A DNA stretch of 64,000 bases from Paenibacillus andongensis (GTDB taxonomy: Bacteria > Bacillota > Bacilli > Paenibacillales > NBRC-103111): the NCBI RefSeq assembly GCF_025369935.1, contig NZ_CP104467.1, positions 2,487,001-2,551,000 of the forward strand, given 5' to 3'. The translations under genes were made by a program, and so were the position numbers. The notes under the pieces were generated by a model, which did not search any database, was not told where the DNA came from, and was given only the letters and a program-made list of their open reading frames with translations. Position 1 is the stretch's first letter, and each line of letters starts with the position of its first letter. Below, one piece after another: positions 26,164 through 35,852 of the stretch.

Positions 26164-28443
26164 CTACAGCTTCAAGGAACGAAGAATGCCATAAATACCG
26201 TTCAAACCACCAATAGGTACAAACTTGACCACAAACGATTCTCGACCTGATGCAATCATATCCGCAGGGATTTCAAATATTTTCTCATAAAATCCCCGTT
26301 TTCCCTCATTCGGGGAGGTTTCGGTTATCAACAGCTTCCCGTCAATCCAGACCTCCAAGCTTTTGTCCCTGAGCCACTGGTTGAAGGTGACCGACAGCCC
26401 ATTCTTCTGTCCGGGCAGCACCTTCAATTCATAACTGAACCATCCTTCTGCTTCTGCTCTTCTGCCGTTTAAGCCCTCCCAAGTACCGGCATGAGTAAGC
26501 TCGCCTTTAACCTGATGCTCTAGCTCATATTGGTCATTGCCGACTTGAACACTATCGATAGTAGCTTCTCTGATGAGCCGCTCCTGCTTGCTGTTCTCCA
26601 GATGCCTCAGTATATCATCCGAACCAGCCTCAATAAATTTCCAATAGATTCCGTATCTTTCACTATGCTGTTTGTAGTGAGGCGTAAAGACCAGATGATC
26701 GTCCTCATCCGTATTTCGGAGCACAAAGGCAAACTCGCTTTCCTTGCGGACGAAATGCTGATCGAAGCTGTCGAACCACTCCTGAACGCTTACCCCTTGG
26801 GGGATGATAAAGTCTTTCACGAGCATTCGTTTGGTTGCAACACTAACGAGAATGCCTGTCCTCGATTCGACCATATCGTCTGTGCCTAATGCGGCGCTTA
26901 AAACCAGCGGGCCGTATTTAAATCCGACCACATTCGGCGCATCCGGCAAGGAGGAGTAAGTGGCTTTCATCGGGATTTGGACCTGAACGGTGTCGCCGTT
27001 CTTCCAAACCCGTTCAATTAACGCATAACCATTCCTGACCTGCGGCTGAACGGCTTTGCCATTCACAGCAACAGCCAGCTCGCCTGCAGCCCAATAAGGC
27101 ACACGCAGATAAATGGACAAATGCTGCTCCTGTTGATCGATCATTTCTACAGACAGATGAACCGTATCGGCGGACGGGAGGTCCGTGGTTTGTATAATCT
27201 TTACCTTCTGTTCCGACCAATCCAGCTGGCTGCTGAGATATTGATTCACGTACAACTGCTGGTCCCGTTGGAAATAGATGCTGTCGTTCAATTTCGTGAA
27301 ACTTTCCATGCCCGTGCCGGTACAGCACCAAAAATGCTCGAACGGCGAGCTGTAAATCTTGAAATAACCCGTTGCCATCGGTTGGAAATACATTGTCATC
27401 CCGTTGTCCGGATTCTGGGAGGACAGAATGGCGTTCACATAGGTGGTCTCGTAGAAATCAGCATATTTGACATCCTGCGTAAGCTTGAAAAGCTCTCTTG
27501 TCAGCTTCAGCATATTGTAGCTGTTGCAGGTTTCGCATGTGACGTCGGAACGTCTTGCGTCCAGAAGACCGGGCTCTCCAAAATGCTCGTTTTCGCTGTT
27601 TCCGCCTGTTATATAGCTGTGCTGATATACTACCATGTCCCAGAATTTTGCGGCAGCCTCCCGATAAAACACTTCACTTTCTCCCAATGTCAAATAGCGA
27701 TTTAAGGCTCCTACGAATTTGGGAATCATCGTGTTGGCATGTTTGCCCTTTAATATGTCCTTACCTTCCCAGATTGCCTCAAACAAGCTAAGCTCGTCAA
27801 ACTGATGGGCTGCTTCCAAGTGGCGATTATTCCCCGTCAATTTGTACAGGTTGTAAAGGCAATCGTTCATGCCGCCATATTCCACAGCCAGAACGGTAGC
27901 CTGTAATTCCTTAGACCATCTGGAGGTCCGCTCCGATACCCAATCCCCCAGTTTGTTTACAACGTCATAGGCCGTTTGGATTCGGGTCCCCTCATAGACG
28001 TCGATCAGACCGGCGATAATCTTGTGCATCGTATACCAAGGAACCCAGGCAGGCTTCCTGTTCTCAACATTATCGAACAGTGTCTCCGGAAACGCCGACA
28101 AGTACCCGCTTTCCAGCTGACAGACGGACAATTCAGATATTATATACGCCAGCTTTGTAAGCAGCTCTGCGCTCTGATTCTGCGAATAAGCCTGTGCACA
28201 GGCGGTAAGATAGTGTCCTAATGTATGGCCTCTGATCTCCGTATTTTCCCACCCGGGATATATCTTAGCCTTGGCAGGCAATCCTGCGACTTCACGAAAA
28301 CCAACCAGCAGACGATCCGCATCATAGCTCGTTAAATAAGCCATTTCCTTCTCGAATGCATTCACATGATAGGCTCCGGTCAATTCCACCTGATTCAAGC
28401 CAATATCCTTCAGAACCACTGTACTCGGCGCAGCTTCTTTCAT
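26164..28443 (-). CDS. Beta-L-arabinofuranosidase, GH127/GH146 type
   Basis: A 759-residue cytoplasmic enzyme (no signal peptide) of the former DUF1680 family, which removes beta-L-arabinofuranosyl units from plant wall glycans. The family uses a zinc-bound cysteine nucleophile. The expected ligands are present: Glu304 and Cys306 in TCETCNSYN, and Cys373-Cys374 in FWCCTGTGMESF, matching Glu338, Cys340, Cys417 and Cys418 of Bifidobacterium HypBA1. An alpha/alpha barrel fills about 1-420, a beta-sandwich follows (DUF4986-like), and a C-terminal sandwich (about 620-759) resembles DUF6805. The divergent AraC gene at 28686 is the likely regulator. A TTGACA-17-TTATTT promoter lies upstream. Confidence 0.88.
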   Translation of the reverse strand: MKEAAPSTVVLKDIGLNQVELTGAYHVNAFEKEMAYLTSYDADRLLVGFREVAGLPAKAKIYPGWENTEIRGHTLGHYLTACAQAYSQNQSAELLTKLAYIISELSVCQLESGYLSAFPETLFDNVENRKPAWVPWYTMHKIIAGLIDVYEGTRIQTAYDVVNKLGDWVSERTSRWSKELQATVLAVEYGGMNDCLYNLYKLTGNNRHLEAAHQFDELSLFEAIWEGKDILKGKHANTMIPKFVGALNRYLTLGESEVFYREAAAKFWDMVVYQHSYITGGNSENEHFGEPGLLDARRSDVTCETCNSYNMLKLTRELFKLTQDVKYADFYETTYVNAILSSQNPDNGMTMYFQPMATGYFKIYSSPFEHFWCCTGTGMESFTKLNDSIYFQRDQQLYVNQYLSSQLDWSEQKVKIIQTTDLPSADTVHLSVEMIDQQEQHLSIYLRVPYWAAGELAVAVNGKAVQPQVRNGYALIERVWKNGDTVQVQIPMKATYSSLPDAPNVVGFKYGPLVLSAALGTDDMVESRTGILVSVATKRMLVKDFIIPQGVSVQEWFDSFDQHFVRKESEFAFVLRNTDEDDHLVFTPHYKQHSERYGIYWKFIEAGSDDILRHLENSKQERLIREATIDSVQVGNDQYELEHQVKGELTHAGTWEGLNGRRAEAEGWFSYELKVLPGQKNGLSVTFNQWLRDKSLEVWIDGKLLITETSPNEGKRGFYEKIFEIPADMIASGRESFVVKFVPIGGLNGIYGILRSLKL

Positions 28444-28518
28444 AAATAATCCCTCCGCTAAATAGTAACTTTCTCCGATGGAGACTATATCAAGCTTAGC
28501 GCCTTCTATCGCTAGGGT

Positions 28519-28547
28519 AAATAACAGAAGGTTGGATTATGTGTCAA
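28519..28547 (-). promoter_or_regulatory. Promoter of the GH127 gene
   Basis: On the - strand TTGACA (28542-28547), 17 bases, TTATTT (28519-28524). It lies in the 242-base divergent region shared with the AraC gene. Confidence 0.6.
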
Positions 28548-28685
28548 AAAGGTAGTGTTTCGTTACGTCGGTTTTACAGTTATCTGTTCCAACAGCCTCA
28601 TCATACATGGAAATAACCATATTATTCTGCTACTCTGTACTTAAGCCAAGTGTGAAAAAGTCTGAAAGGACAGGGATCAGTTCTT

Positions 28686-29534
28686 ATGGTATTTTATCAA
28701 TTCCGTGTGGATGTACCGGTGGTCATGGATATGACAGGGAAATTTGTATCGCCATCTCCCGAGTGGAAGCATATGAATCGATTACTAATGGATTATGAGT
28801 TATTCATTCAAACCCGCGGAACGATGTACATCTCATGCGGCACAGAGCGCTTCGCCCTAAGGGAAGGGGAGTTCCTGATCATGCCTCCCCGTACGAGGCA
28901 ATATGGCTACCAAGAGTCCGACTGCAGCTTCTATTGGTTACATTTTTCAGTGAACGGGCTTGAAACGATTCATGAAGCGGCGTTCGAGCATGTCTACGAA
29001 CCGGGAGTTATCGTCCTTCCCCAAACAGGTACGCTGCGCAGTCCCGAAAAGCTCATTGTGATGATGAAGCAATTGCAGGATTCCATTCGCAGCTACAGGG
29101 AACAGACCTTAAACAATTACTTGACCACCAGCATTTTGTGCGAGATTTACAACCAGATGTTTTTGGCCCAAAACCAATCTATGAAGCTGCTAAAGCAGCA
29201 GCTTTACAATGATATTGTGGACTACATCAAATGGAACCGGCAAGAGAATATAAGAGTTACACAACTTGCTAAACATTTTGGTTATAACGCCAAACATCTT
29301 TCCAGCTTATTTTCTTCTATGGCAGGTATTTCCTTAAAGCAATTCATGATGCAAGAAAAGATGGAGGCGGCCAAATTTCTGCTGACGGATACCAATCAAA
29401 AGATTAATGAGATTTCTATGCAGCTAGGTTTTCCGGATAGCCATTCATTTACCAAATCATTCAAGAAAATAACTAGCTTGACTCCGACGGATTACCGGAA
29501 TGTATACGCAAACCGATTGCTATATTATAAATAA
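28686..29534 (+). CDS. AraC-family regulator with cupin domain
   Basis: A 282-residue one-component regulator. The N-terminal cupin-like part (about 1-110: RGTMYISCGTERFALREGEFLIMPP and FYWLHFSVNG) would bind a sugar. The C-terminal AraC domain has IRVTQLAKHFGYNAKHLSSLFSS and INEISMQLGFPDSHSFTKSFKK with LTPTDYR. It is divergent from the GH127 gene and converges with the importer genes 30 bases away, so it probably controls one or both. Confidence 0.9.
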   Translation: MVFYQFRVDVPVVMDMTGKFVSPSPEWKHMNRLLMDYELFIQTRGTMYISCGTERFALREGEFLIMPPRTRQYGYQESDCSFYWLHFSVNGLETIHEAAFEHVYEPGVIVLPQTGTLRSPEKLIVMMKQLQDSIRSYREQTLNNYLTTSILCEIYNQMFLAQNQSMKLLKQQLYNDIVDYIKWNRQENIRVTQLAKHFGYNAKHLSSLFSSMAGISLKQFMMQEKMEAAKFLLTDTNQKINEISMQLGFPDSHSFTKSFKKITSLTPTDYRNVYANRLLYYK

Positions 29535-29564
29535 TAAAAGAACATGTTCACAGTAAAGGGACGG

Positions 29565-30479
29565 TCAGCCTTTTATCGAGCCGATTAAAACGCCTTTTTC
29601 AAAATATTTTTGGATAAAAGGATAGAGGATTAAAATTGGCAGTGTAGATACGATGATAACACCATACTTGATTTGATCGGCATACTTTTGCGCATAGCCC
29701 CCCGCATCGCCGCCAACGCCTGCTCCACTGGCAAAAACCTGATTCGATAAAAGAATATCCCTTAATATGATTTGCAGCGGCTGCAGCTCGTTTTTTCTGA
29801 TATAAATTAAGGCCGTGAAGAAATCATTCCAGTGTGCTACTAAGTAATAAAGGCCGATAACGGATATAAGCGCTTTGGACAAGGGCATAGCCACCTGTAT
29901 AAAATACTTGAAATGAGAACAACCGTCCATGGCAGCTGCCTCATACAATTCCGATGGCAACGTTTCAAAAAACGTTCGTGCAACAATGAGATTGAACACA
30001 TTAACGGAAAATGGCAAAATAAAAACCCACATCGTGTTTGTCAAGTGCAGCCCTTTCATTAATAAGTAAGTTGGAATTAATCCTCCATTAAAAAATAACG
30101 TAATGACGAAGATCAACATTAATGCACGTCTAGCCTTAAATTCTTTCCTTGATAGCACATAGGCTGCCGGTAAAGTAAACAGCAAATTTACAAAAGTTCC
30201 GAGCAGCGTGTATACAAGTGTATTTCGATAACCGACCCAAATTCTGGCGTCTTTAAAAATTTCCTGGTATCCAAAAAAACTGATGCCTTTCGGTATTAAT
30301 AAAACTTGACCGGTTGAAACAAGGGTGGAGTCACTAATAGATGCAATAATAATAAAAAACAAAGGATATGCAATGATGAGAAAGATCAAAACACACAGCA
30401 CAAATAGAATAAGGCGGAAGACGATGTCATTGCCGTTTTTGCTTAATAGACCCAAGCCTACTACCTCCTTCACATCCAA
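29565..30479 (-). CDS. Sugar ABC permease, LplC/YtcP-like
   Basis: A 304-residue CUT1-family inner-membrane permease with six TMs. The EAA loop that docks the ATPase reads LYEAAAMDGCSHFKYFIQVAMPLSKA. The C-terminal ending KYFEKGVLIGSIKG is typical of the LplC/YtcP group. It follows its partner permease by one base in the operon SBP-permease-permease. As usual in these operons no ATPase gene is present; a shared MsmX-type ATPase elsewhere would serve. Confidence 0.9.
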   Translation of the reverse strand: MDVKEVVGLGLLSKNGNDIVFRLILFVLCVLIFLIIAYPLFFIIIASISDSTLVSTGQVLLIPKGISFFGYQEIFKDARIWVGYRNTLVYTLLGTFVNLLFTLPAAYVLSRKEFKARRALMLIFVITLFFNGGLIPTYLLMKGLHLTNTMWVFILPFSVNVFNLIVARTFFETLPSELYEAAAMDGCSHFKYFIQVAMPLSKALISVIGLYYLVAHWNDFFTALIYIRKNELQPLQIILRDILLSNQVFASGAGVGGDAGGYAQKYADQIKYGVIIVSTLPILILYPFIQKYFEKGVLIGSIKG

Positions 30480-30480
30480 A

Positions 30481-31443
30481 TTACCATAGACTCATATTTG
30501 AAAATCTCTTCGAGATGGTGTTCACGGCAATCAAGAAAATAAAATTAATGACCGTATTGAACAAACCAATTGCCGACGAGTAACTGAATTGATTAGATAC
30601 AATACCGATCTTATAAACATAAGTGGCAATAACCTCGGAAACAGGGAGATTTAACGCATTTTGCATTAAAAAGATTTTTTCAAAGCCGGTGCCGAGCACA
30701 TTCCCCATGCTGAGAATAAACAAAATAATCATCGTAGGCACAATAGCAGGTATATCCACATAGCGTATCGTTTGCCATCTGCTGGCTCCATCCATTTTGG
30801 CGGAATCATACAATTGCGGATCGACCGTGGAAAGCGCGGCTAAATAAATAATGCTGTTCCATCCGCAATGCTGCCAAATATCGGAAAGTACATAGACGGG
30901 CATGAATGTTTTTACAGAAGCAAGCAAATTGATATCGCCCATTCCAATAGATTTCATCAAGTGTCCAACAATGCCGGTTTCCGGCGATAACAGAACATTT
31001 AGCATCCCGACTAGTACGATGGTCGATATAAAGTGGGGTAAATACACGGTCGTTTGTAAGGTTTGCTTTGTTTTTTTATTTCTGATCTGATTCAATATCA
31101 ACGCCAGAATAATAGGAGCGGGGAACCCGAATACAATCGTCGCCAAACTGATGGTAAACGTATTTTTCATTAAATCGGCAAACAAATAACTGTTTATAAA
31201 TTGTTTGAAATAGTAGAGTCCGTGCCATGCTCCTCCGGTGATCCCTTTGGAAAAATCATAGTCCCGGAAAGCGAGTTGAATGCCGTACATCGGCACATAA
31301 TTAAATAGCAATATAACAGCGATTGCCGGAAAAATCATAATCCACAACTGATGGTCGCGTTTGAACGTGCTTACGACAGTCGGTTTTCTAGCTAATCGGA
31401 TACTGGCCGTATTTTTGCTGATTTCACTTATTTGAGAGTTCAT
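30481..31443 (-). CDS. Sugar ABC permease, LplB-like
   Basis: A 320-residue permease of the LplB group: FNYVPMYGIQLAFRDYDFSKGI after TM1 and EAA loop LYDSAKMDGASRWQTIRYVDIPAI. It is preceded on its strand by the binding protein gene, with an 11-bp stem-loop in between. It should form a heterodimer with the next gene product to import an oligosaccharide or glycan fragment. Confidence 0.9.
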   Translation of the reverse strand: MNSQISEISKNTASIRLARKPTVVSTFKRDHQLWIMIFPAIAVILLFNYVPMYGIQLAFRDYDFSKGITGGAWHGLYYFKQFINSYLFADLMKNTFTISLATIVFGFPAPIILALILNQIRNKKTKQTLQTTVYLPHFISTIVLVGMLNVLLSPETGIVGHLMKSIGMGDINLLASVKTFMPVYVLSDIWQHCGWNSIIYLAALSTVDPQLYDSAKMDGASRWQTIRYVDIPAIVPTMIILFILSMGNVLGTGFEKIFLMQNALNLPVSEVIATYVYKIGIVSNQFSYSSAIGLFNTVINFIFLIAVNTISKRFSNMSLW

Positions 31444-31465
31444 CCAGGCATTCTCCCTTTTAGAA

Positions 31466-31501
31466 AGATGCTATGCCGTCCGCATAGAAAGCATAGCATC
31501 T
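31466..31501 (-). other. Intercistronic stem-loop between binding protein and permeases
   Basis: AGATGCTATGC (31466-31476) pairs perfectly with GCATAGCATCT (31491-31501). There is no T-run on the - strand after it, so it is more likely an mRNA 3'-end protector or partial terminator that keeps binding-protein mRNA above permease mRNA, as in the maltose operons. Confidence 0.7.
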
Positions 31502-31515
31502 ATCATCATGCATTT

Positions 31516-33153
31516 TTATTTGTTCTTACTTGTGAAGCTATCGTAGTATTTTTGCATAATCTCGATATTTTGCTGCAAACCGGCTTTTTGGCATTCTTTC
31601 ACATAAGCATCCCACTGGGCGTCAATGCCGCCTTTCGTGACCCATTGCGCAAATTTGGGATTCGCCAAATTCATAAGATTCGTGTTGTTCAAGCTTAATG
31701 TGTTATTGTCCGCAGTCGAATATTTGATAAACAAATTAGGGTAGACGTCGGTCTTCGTACTTACACTCAGAGCGCCCTTCAACGGTTCGGATTGCGTGAG
31801 GACCTCGCTCATATCTTTGCCGAGATTCAATTTTAAAGCGTCAGCAATATACATAGGTCCGTTATCCGCCATCGTAGACGTCCATTTCCATGTCCCAGGA
31901 TCCATTTTGGAATCTGTCGGCGGCAATACGCTGTAACTGTCATCTCCATTATCCTTAATATTCGTTCCTAATGAACCGAACAAGACTTGCATACTGACTT
32001 TAGGATCATACAGTTTATTGATGAATTTCATTGCCGCGTCTTTATTCTTCGTTTTCGCCGACATGACGACCATGTTGCTTCCAAAGTTTAGGGAGTTGTA
32101 ATCATAGCTCCAAGATAGTTTAGAGTTAGAGTCCGCTGAACTCTTTAATGGGGACATCGACGCATATTGCGGCGCCACCTGGTCTCCGAATCTGTCCGAT
32201 GCGACCCAGCCCCATGTGAAGCCGACTTTCGCCGTATCTCCGGTGCCGCGGGCAATCGACTGGTATTTCGTGTAATCGTGCGTAAATACTTCTGGGTTAA
32301 TTAATTTGGCAGCGTAACATTTATTCAAAAATACGATTAAATTTTTAAACCGGTCGTCGATCAGGAAGTTTTTCACTTTCCCGTTTTCTACATAATAACC
32401 TTGGGGGCTTCCATCGGATAAAGTAATGCCTTCACTTCCCAATAGAACAGCAGGATTGAAATATCCGCCGATACCTCCCGGCCAGTCCATGGGGATCTCA
32501 TCATTCGGATCGCCGTTGCCGTTCGCATCTTTTTCTTTAAATGCTACAAGTACGTTATATAATTCATCCCACGTTGTCGGCATTTTTAATCCCAGATTGT
32601 CCAACCATTTTTTATTGATAAATTGTCTAGTAGCAGAAGCAGGCCAAAAGCGTTGGTATTTGGGCAAGCCGTAAATTTTCCCATCAGGCTGTGTAGCAAT
32701 GTCTTTTGTTTCGGGTTTAGCTTTGAACATCATTTGAACATTCGGAGCGTCTTTATTGACCAAATCAGAGAAATCTTGGAACAAGCCTTGAAATTGTGCG
32801 AAATCGGCGTCTGTTATGACATTAGGACCAACAAATAAATCAGGAACATCTCCGCTGGCAAGCATAGTCCCTTTTTTCTGTCCCCAGTCTGCCGTAATCT
32901 CTTGCCATTTGATTTCAACGCCAGCTTCTTCTTCCGCCTTTTTCAGCCATTCCATTTCTGCAAGCGGTTTTGTAAGCGAGTGTTTGACCATAATGCCTGT
33001 TAATTGCACTTTCGCACTGCTTTTACCCGCAGTTCCCGAACCAGAGTCGCTAGTTCCTTCAGTTTTGGAGCTGGATTCGCTGCAGCCTGCCATTACTACG
33101 GCAGAAACCATTAACAGCGATAGTACAATTGATAATTTTTTACGCATTGCCAT
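31516..33153 (-). CDS. Extracellular sugar-binding lipoprotein, LplA/LipO-like
   Basis: About 545 residues. The lipoprotein signal peptide ends VVMAGC with lipid-modified Cys24, followed by a Ser/Gly linker. Length and features (PDLFVGPNVI, AFKEKDANGNGDPNDEIPM with the Asp/Asn-rich calcium-type loop) are those of the large LplA family that feeds LplB/LplC permeases. The start is among three in-frame codons (33159 GTG, 33156 and 33153 ATG) just after GAGGGG; 33153 has the best spacing. The membrane-bound AraC regulator gene lies upstream on the same strand. The ligand is not readable. Confidence 0.9.
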   Translation of the reverse strand: MAMRKKLSIVLSLLMVSAVVMAGCSESSSKTEGTSDSGSGTAGKSSAKVQLTGIMVKHSLTKPLAEMEWLKKAEEEAGVEIKWQEITADWGQKKGTMLASGDVPDLFVGPNVITDADFAQFQGLFQDFSDLVNKDAPNVQMMFKAKPETKDIATQPDGKIYGLPKYQRFWPASATRQFINKKWLDNLGLKMPTTWDELYNVLVAFKEKDANGNGDPNDEIPMDWPGGIGGYFNPAVLLGSEGITLSDGSPQGYYVENGKVKNFLIDDRFKNLIVFLNKCYAAKLINPEVFTHDYTKYQSIARGTGDTAKVGFTWGWVASDRFGDQVAPQYASMSPLKSSADSNSKLSWSYDYNSLNFGSNMVVMSAKTKNKDAAMKFINKLYDPKVSMQVLFGSLGTNIKDNGDDSYSVLPPTDSKMDPGTWKWTSTMADNGPMYIADALKLNLGKDMSEVLTQSEPLKGALSVSTKTDVYPNLFIKYSTADNNTLSLNNTNLMNLANPKFAQWVTKGGIDAQWDAYVKECQKAGLQQNIEIMQKYYDSFTSKNK

Positions 33154-33265
33154 CATCACCCCTCAAAAGATTTGGTTATGTACAAGATCCTTGCTGAATG
33201 CACCTTAACTTTAATCTGCGTTCGAGGAGGCGTAAACGATCAGTTTTTGATGAATCCCCATTTTT

Positions 33266-33302
33266 TGAAAACGCTTAACATCGGTATTGGAAAACGCTTG
33301 CA
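33266..33302 (-). promoter_or_regulatory. Two catabolite-responsive element (cre)-like sites
   Basis: On the - strand TGCAAGCGTTTTC (33290-33302) matches the CcpA core TGNAANCGNWNNC at all fixed positions, and GTTAAGCGTTTTCA (33266-33279) has two mismatches. They lie 110-150 bases before the binding-protein start, consistent with repression by preferred sugars. Confidence 0.55.
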
Positions 33303-33371
33303 GATGCCTCTTACAGCCGGATTTTCAAAAATTGCCTATCTTCAAAAAATGCACATCAGTTGCAACCTTTA

Positions 33372-33410
33372 CGAAAAAAAACGGCTACCACGCTGTCTAC
33401 AACGGGTAGC
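33372..33410 (-). terminator. Terminator of the membrane-bound AraC gene
   Basis: On the - strand GCTACC (from 33410) pairs with GGTAGC (to 33384), then CGTTTTTTTT. The stem overlaps the last codons and stop of the gene. Confidence 0.75.
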
Positions 33411-35679
33411 TTCCTTTCACTTTGTTTGAATCCCGGAATTGACCAGGGGTAATGCCGACCACTTTTTTAAAGGTTCGAATAAAACTCGACGTATTCGAAT
33501 AGCCGACTTGCTGCGCGATCAATTCCAGCGTTTCATCTGATCTTCGAAGTAATACAATGGATTTTTGAATACGAAGCTGATCCATATATTCCTTGAAATT
33601 TTGTCCCATCGTTTTCTTGAAATGATAGCTGAAGCCCGAAATCGACATACTAAAATGATCGGCTATTAGCTGCAGCGAAAATTCAGGATCCATGCCATTT
33701 CCTTCAATGAATGCAAGGATGTCATTCTGTGATGCTGATCTGGAAGATGGCTGGGAGCTGCGGATGAGATCACACAGCTTACAGCAGCTTTCACGCATGA
33801 TATCGATCATCTGCTCGATCGTGTATCGATGGAGGGAAGAGACGCTGGTCAATTGCAGCAAGTTTTGGTCGCCCTGCCGGAAACGCTGCAATCCGTTGAA
33901 TATGACGATGACCGTGTTTAAATAAACGGCTCTGACCGTATGCGGAGGTGTACCGTCGTGTCCGATATATGCGATGATGCGCTCCATGACTAATTCGACT
34001 GCGGAGACGTCGTTTTTTAAAATGAGCAGCTCAAGGGATTGCAGTTGTTCCGCAAAATAGGAAACTGCGCTGGTTTGCTGGAACTCGATTTCGTTGAACA
34101 CAAGAACCGAGTATTGATTTCGTACCCGTAGATGTTCGGCAGCGCGAATGGCCTGCAAATAAGATTGGTGAGCACCTTCCGGGGATTGTCCCGATGCGCC
34201 AATTCCGATTAGTGTACGTATACGGGTCCGTTCGAGCAGCATCTCCTGAAGACCGCAGAGATACGCCTTCAATTGAAAGCTCGGGTCGAGAGAACAAACA
34301 AAGACGATCTCTTGATAATAAATGCTATTGAAGAAGTACCCTTGAAGTCCTTCAGGTAATCTGTTCTCCTCCAACCGGCAATATTCTGCAACCGCTTCGA
34401 TGCCGCCATCTTTTGTTTCACAAGTAAGGACAGCAACCGCAATATGAGAATAGTTGAAGAATACTCCGTACGGAGTGGCTTCCTCTTGAAACGCATCCCA
34501 TGAAGGATAGCGGTCGCATATCAGCTCAAATAACAGATTATCACGCATGACCGGCAGCGTGCTTCTCACTTTCTCGTCCAGCCTGCTATTGGCGGATGAA
34601 AGTTGATCCAGCGCATACCGTATCGTATCGAATTCGTTCATCGTTTGCGGTTCTCTTAGCGTAAACATGTTTTTGGCAAAATGAACCAAACCTTTGATCG
34701 GATGATAATTTTTACGGATGGACACATAGATGACGATCACTTCGAGCAATAAAATGAGAATAAAAAGAACGATGGTATTACGCTGGATCAATCGGATTTC
34801 TTGCAATGTTTCAGATACAGCCATCAAAGTGACATATTTCCAGCCGTTTTTATCTGATACTTCATGTGAAACGATAAAAGATTTGCCATTGATCTGATAA
34901 ATACCAGATCCTGACCGACGTTCGCCTAAGCCAGACACCAGATCTTTGAATTCACTCGAATTGGTGTAAGAGGTCTCATTTGAAGCGACCAACCGGTTTC
35001 CCTTTTGATCAAATATAAAGAAATCACCATTATAAGCTTCGGATACCGACTTCATCAGCCGGATAATTGTTTCCTCTCTCACCATAATGAGCACCGTACC
35101 GGGAGATTTGAGGCCGCCTAACGGCAACGGTGATAAGAAAGTCAGCATTCGCGTCCGGTTATTGCCGGATTCGATGACGCTTTCCGCAGGTCGGACTGTT
35201 GGTGTAGTTATGTTGTTCAATTCCTCGAGCATGGCTTTATATGGCCAGTTTTCGTAATAATACCCGACGCCAGGATGCTCGAAATCGTGAATGCTGTAGG
35301 CACTTCCTGTCTTGGCAAACAGAAAGCCGATGCTTTTGACATACAAAAAGGTGTTGTCGATGAAGGCATCCGTCGCATTGTATTTCCGCATTTCGTTTGC
35401 AATGATGACTCTTTGGTAATCGTCATCTCCAGCCAAGTACAACTTGATCTCCTGGTTGTTCACAAGCTCTGACGGAAGGTTGTACACATAACGTGTGAAA
35501 ATATCCATCGAGTTCATGAACTGTTCGGTGACATGAGCGTTCCAGTCCTTTTCTTTTTGTTTCACAACGTCCGTCGAATACGGGTAATAGTAGAATAGAA
35601 TAACAATGACGGGAAACAGCAGCACCAAAATATAGGAAATCAACAATTTGGCCAACAGGTTGAACCTGTTTTTTTTCAT
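33397..35679 (-). CDS. Membrane-bound AraC-family regulator with sensor domain
   Basis: About 760 residues; the start at 35679 (MKKNRFNLLAKLL) follows GAAGGGGGACAC. TM1 spans about 9-30, a dCache-like extracellular sensor runs to about 290 (LVMSVSEAYNGDFFIFD-type strands: SVSEAYNGDFFIFDQKGN), TM2 is TIVLFILILLLEVIVIYVSI, then a cytoplasmic linker of about 300 residues. A C-terminal AraC domain (FSLQLIADHFSMSISGFSYHF, LELIAQQVGYSNTSSFIRTFKK, GITPGQFRD) closes it. This one-protein sensor-regulator type usually sits beside LplABC importers, here the one downstream on the same strand. Confidence 0.9.
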   Translation of the reverse strand: MKKNRFNLLAKLLISYILVLLFPVIVILFYYYPYSTDVVKQKEKDWNAHVTEQFMNSMDIFTRYVYNLPSELVNNQEIKLYLAGDDDYQRVIIANEMRKYNATDAFIDNTFLYVKSIGFLFAKTGSAYSIHDFEHPGVGYYYENWPYKAMLEELNNITTPTVRPAESVIESGNNRTRMLTFLSPLPLGGLKSPGTVLIMVREETIIRLMKSVSEAYNGDFFIFDQKGNRLVASNETSYTNSSEFKDLVSGLGERRSGSGIYQINGKSFIVSHEVSDKNGWKYVTLMAVSETLQEIRLIQRNTIVLFILILLLEVIVIYVSIRKNYHPIKGLVHFAKNMFTLREPQTMNEFDTIRYALDQLSSANSRLDEKVRSTLPVMRDNLLFELICDRYPSWDAFQEEATPYGVFFNYSHIAVAVLTCETKDGGIEAVAEYCRLEENRLPEGLQGYFFNSIYYQEIVFVCSLDPSFQLKAYLCGLQEMLLERTRIRTLIGIGASGQSPEGAHQSYLQAIRAAEHLRVRNQYSVLVFNEIEFQQTSAVSYFAEQLQSLELLILKNDVSAVELVMERIIAYIGHDGTPPHTVRAVYLNTVIVIFNGLQRFRQGDQNLLQLTSVSSLHRYTIEQMIDIMRESCCKLCDLIRSSQPSSRSASQNDILAFIEGNGMDPEFSLQLIADHFSMSISGFSYHFKKTMGQNFKEYMDQLRIQKSIVLLRRSDETLELIAQQVGYSNTSSFIRTFKKVVGITPGQFRDSNKVKGSYPL

Positions 35680-35852
35680 AAGTGTCCCCCTTCTGAAATA
35701 CACATCAAATTGAAGTAAGCGATTACAAGATGAGATAAATCAACGGCGAAGAAATCACCGACTTTCTTTAGGCTTTAATATCCTTTGTTTTGAATTATAA
35801 TAAAAAATGGAAATATGTAAAATAAAATTATCCAATATATTGGAGGTAACCT

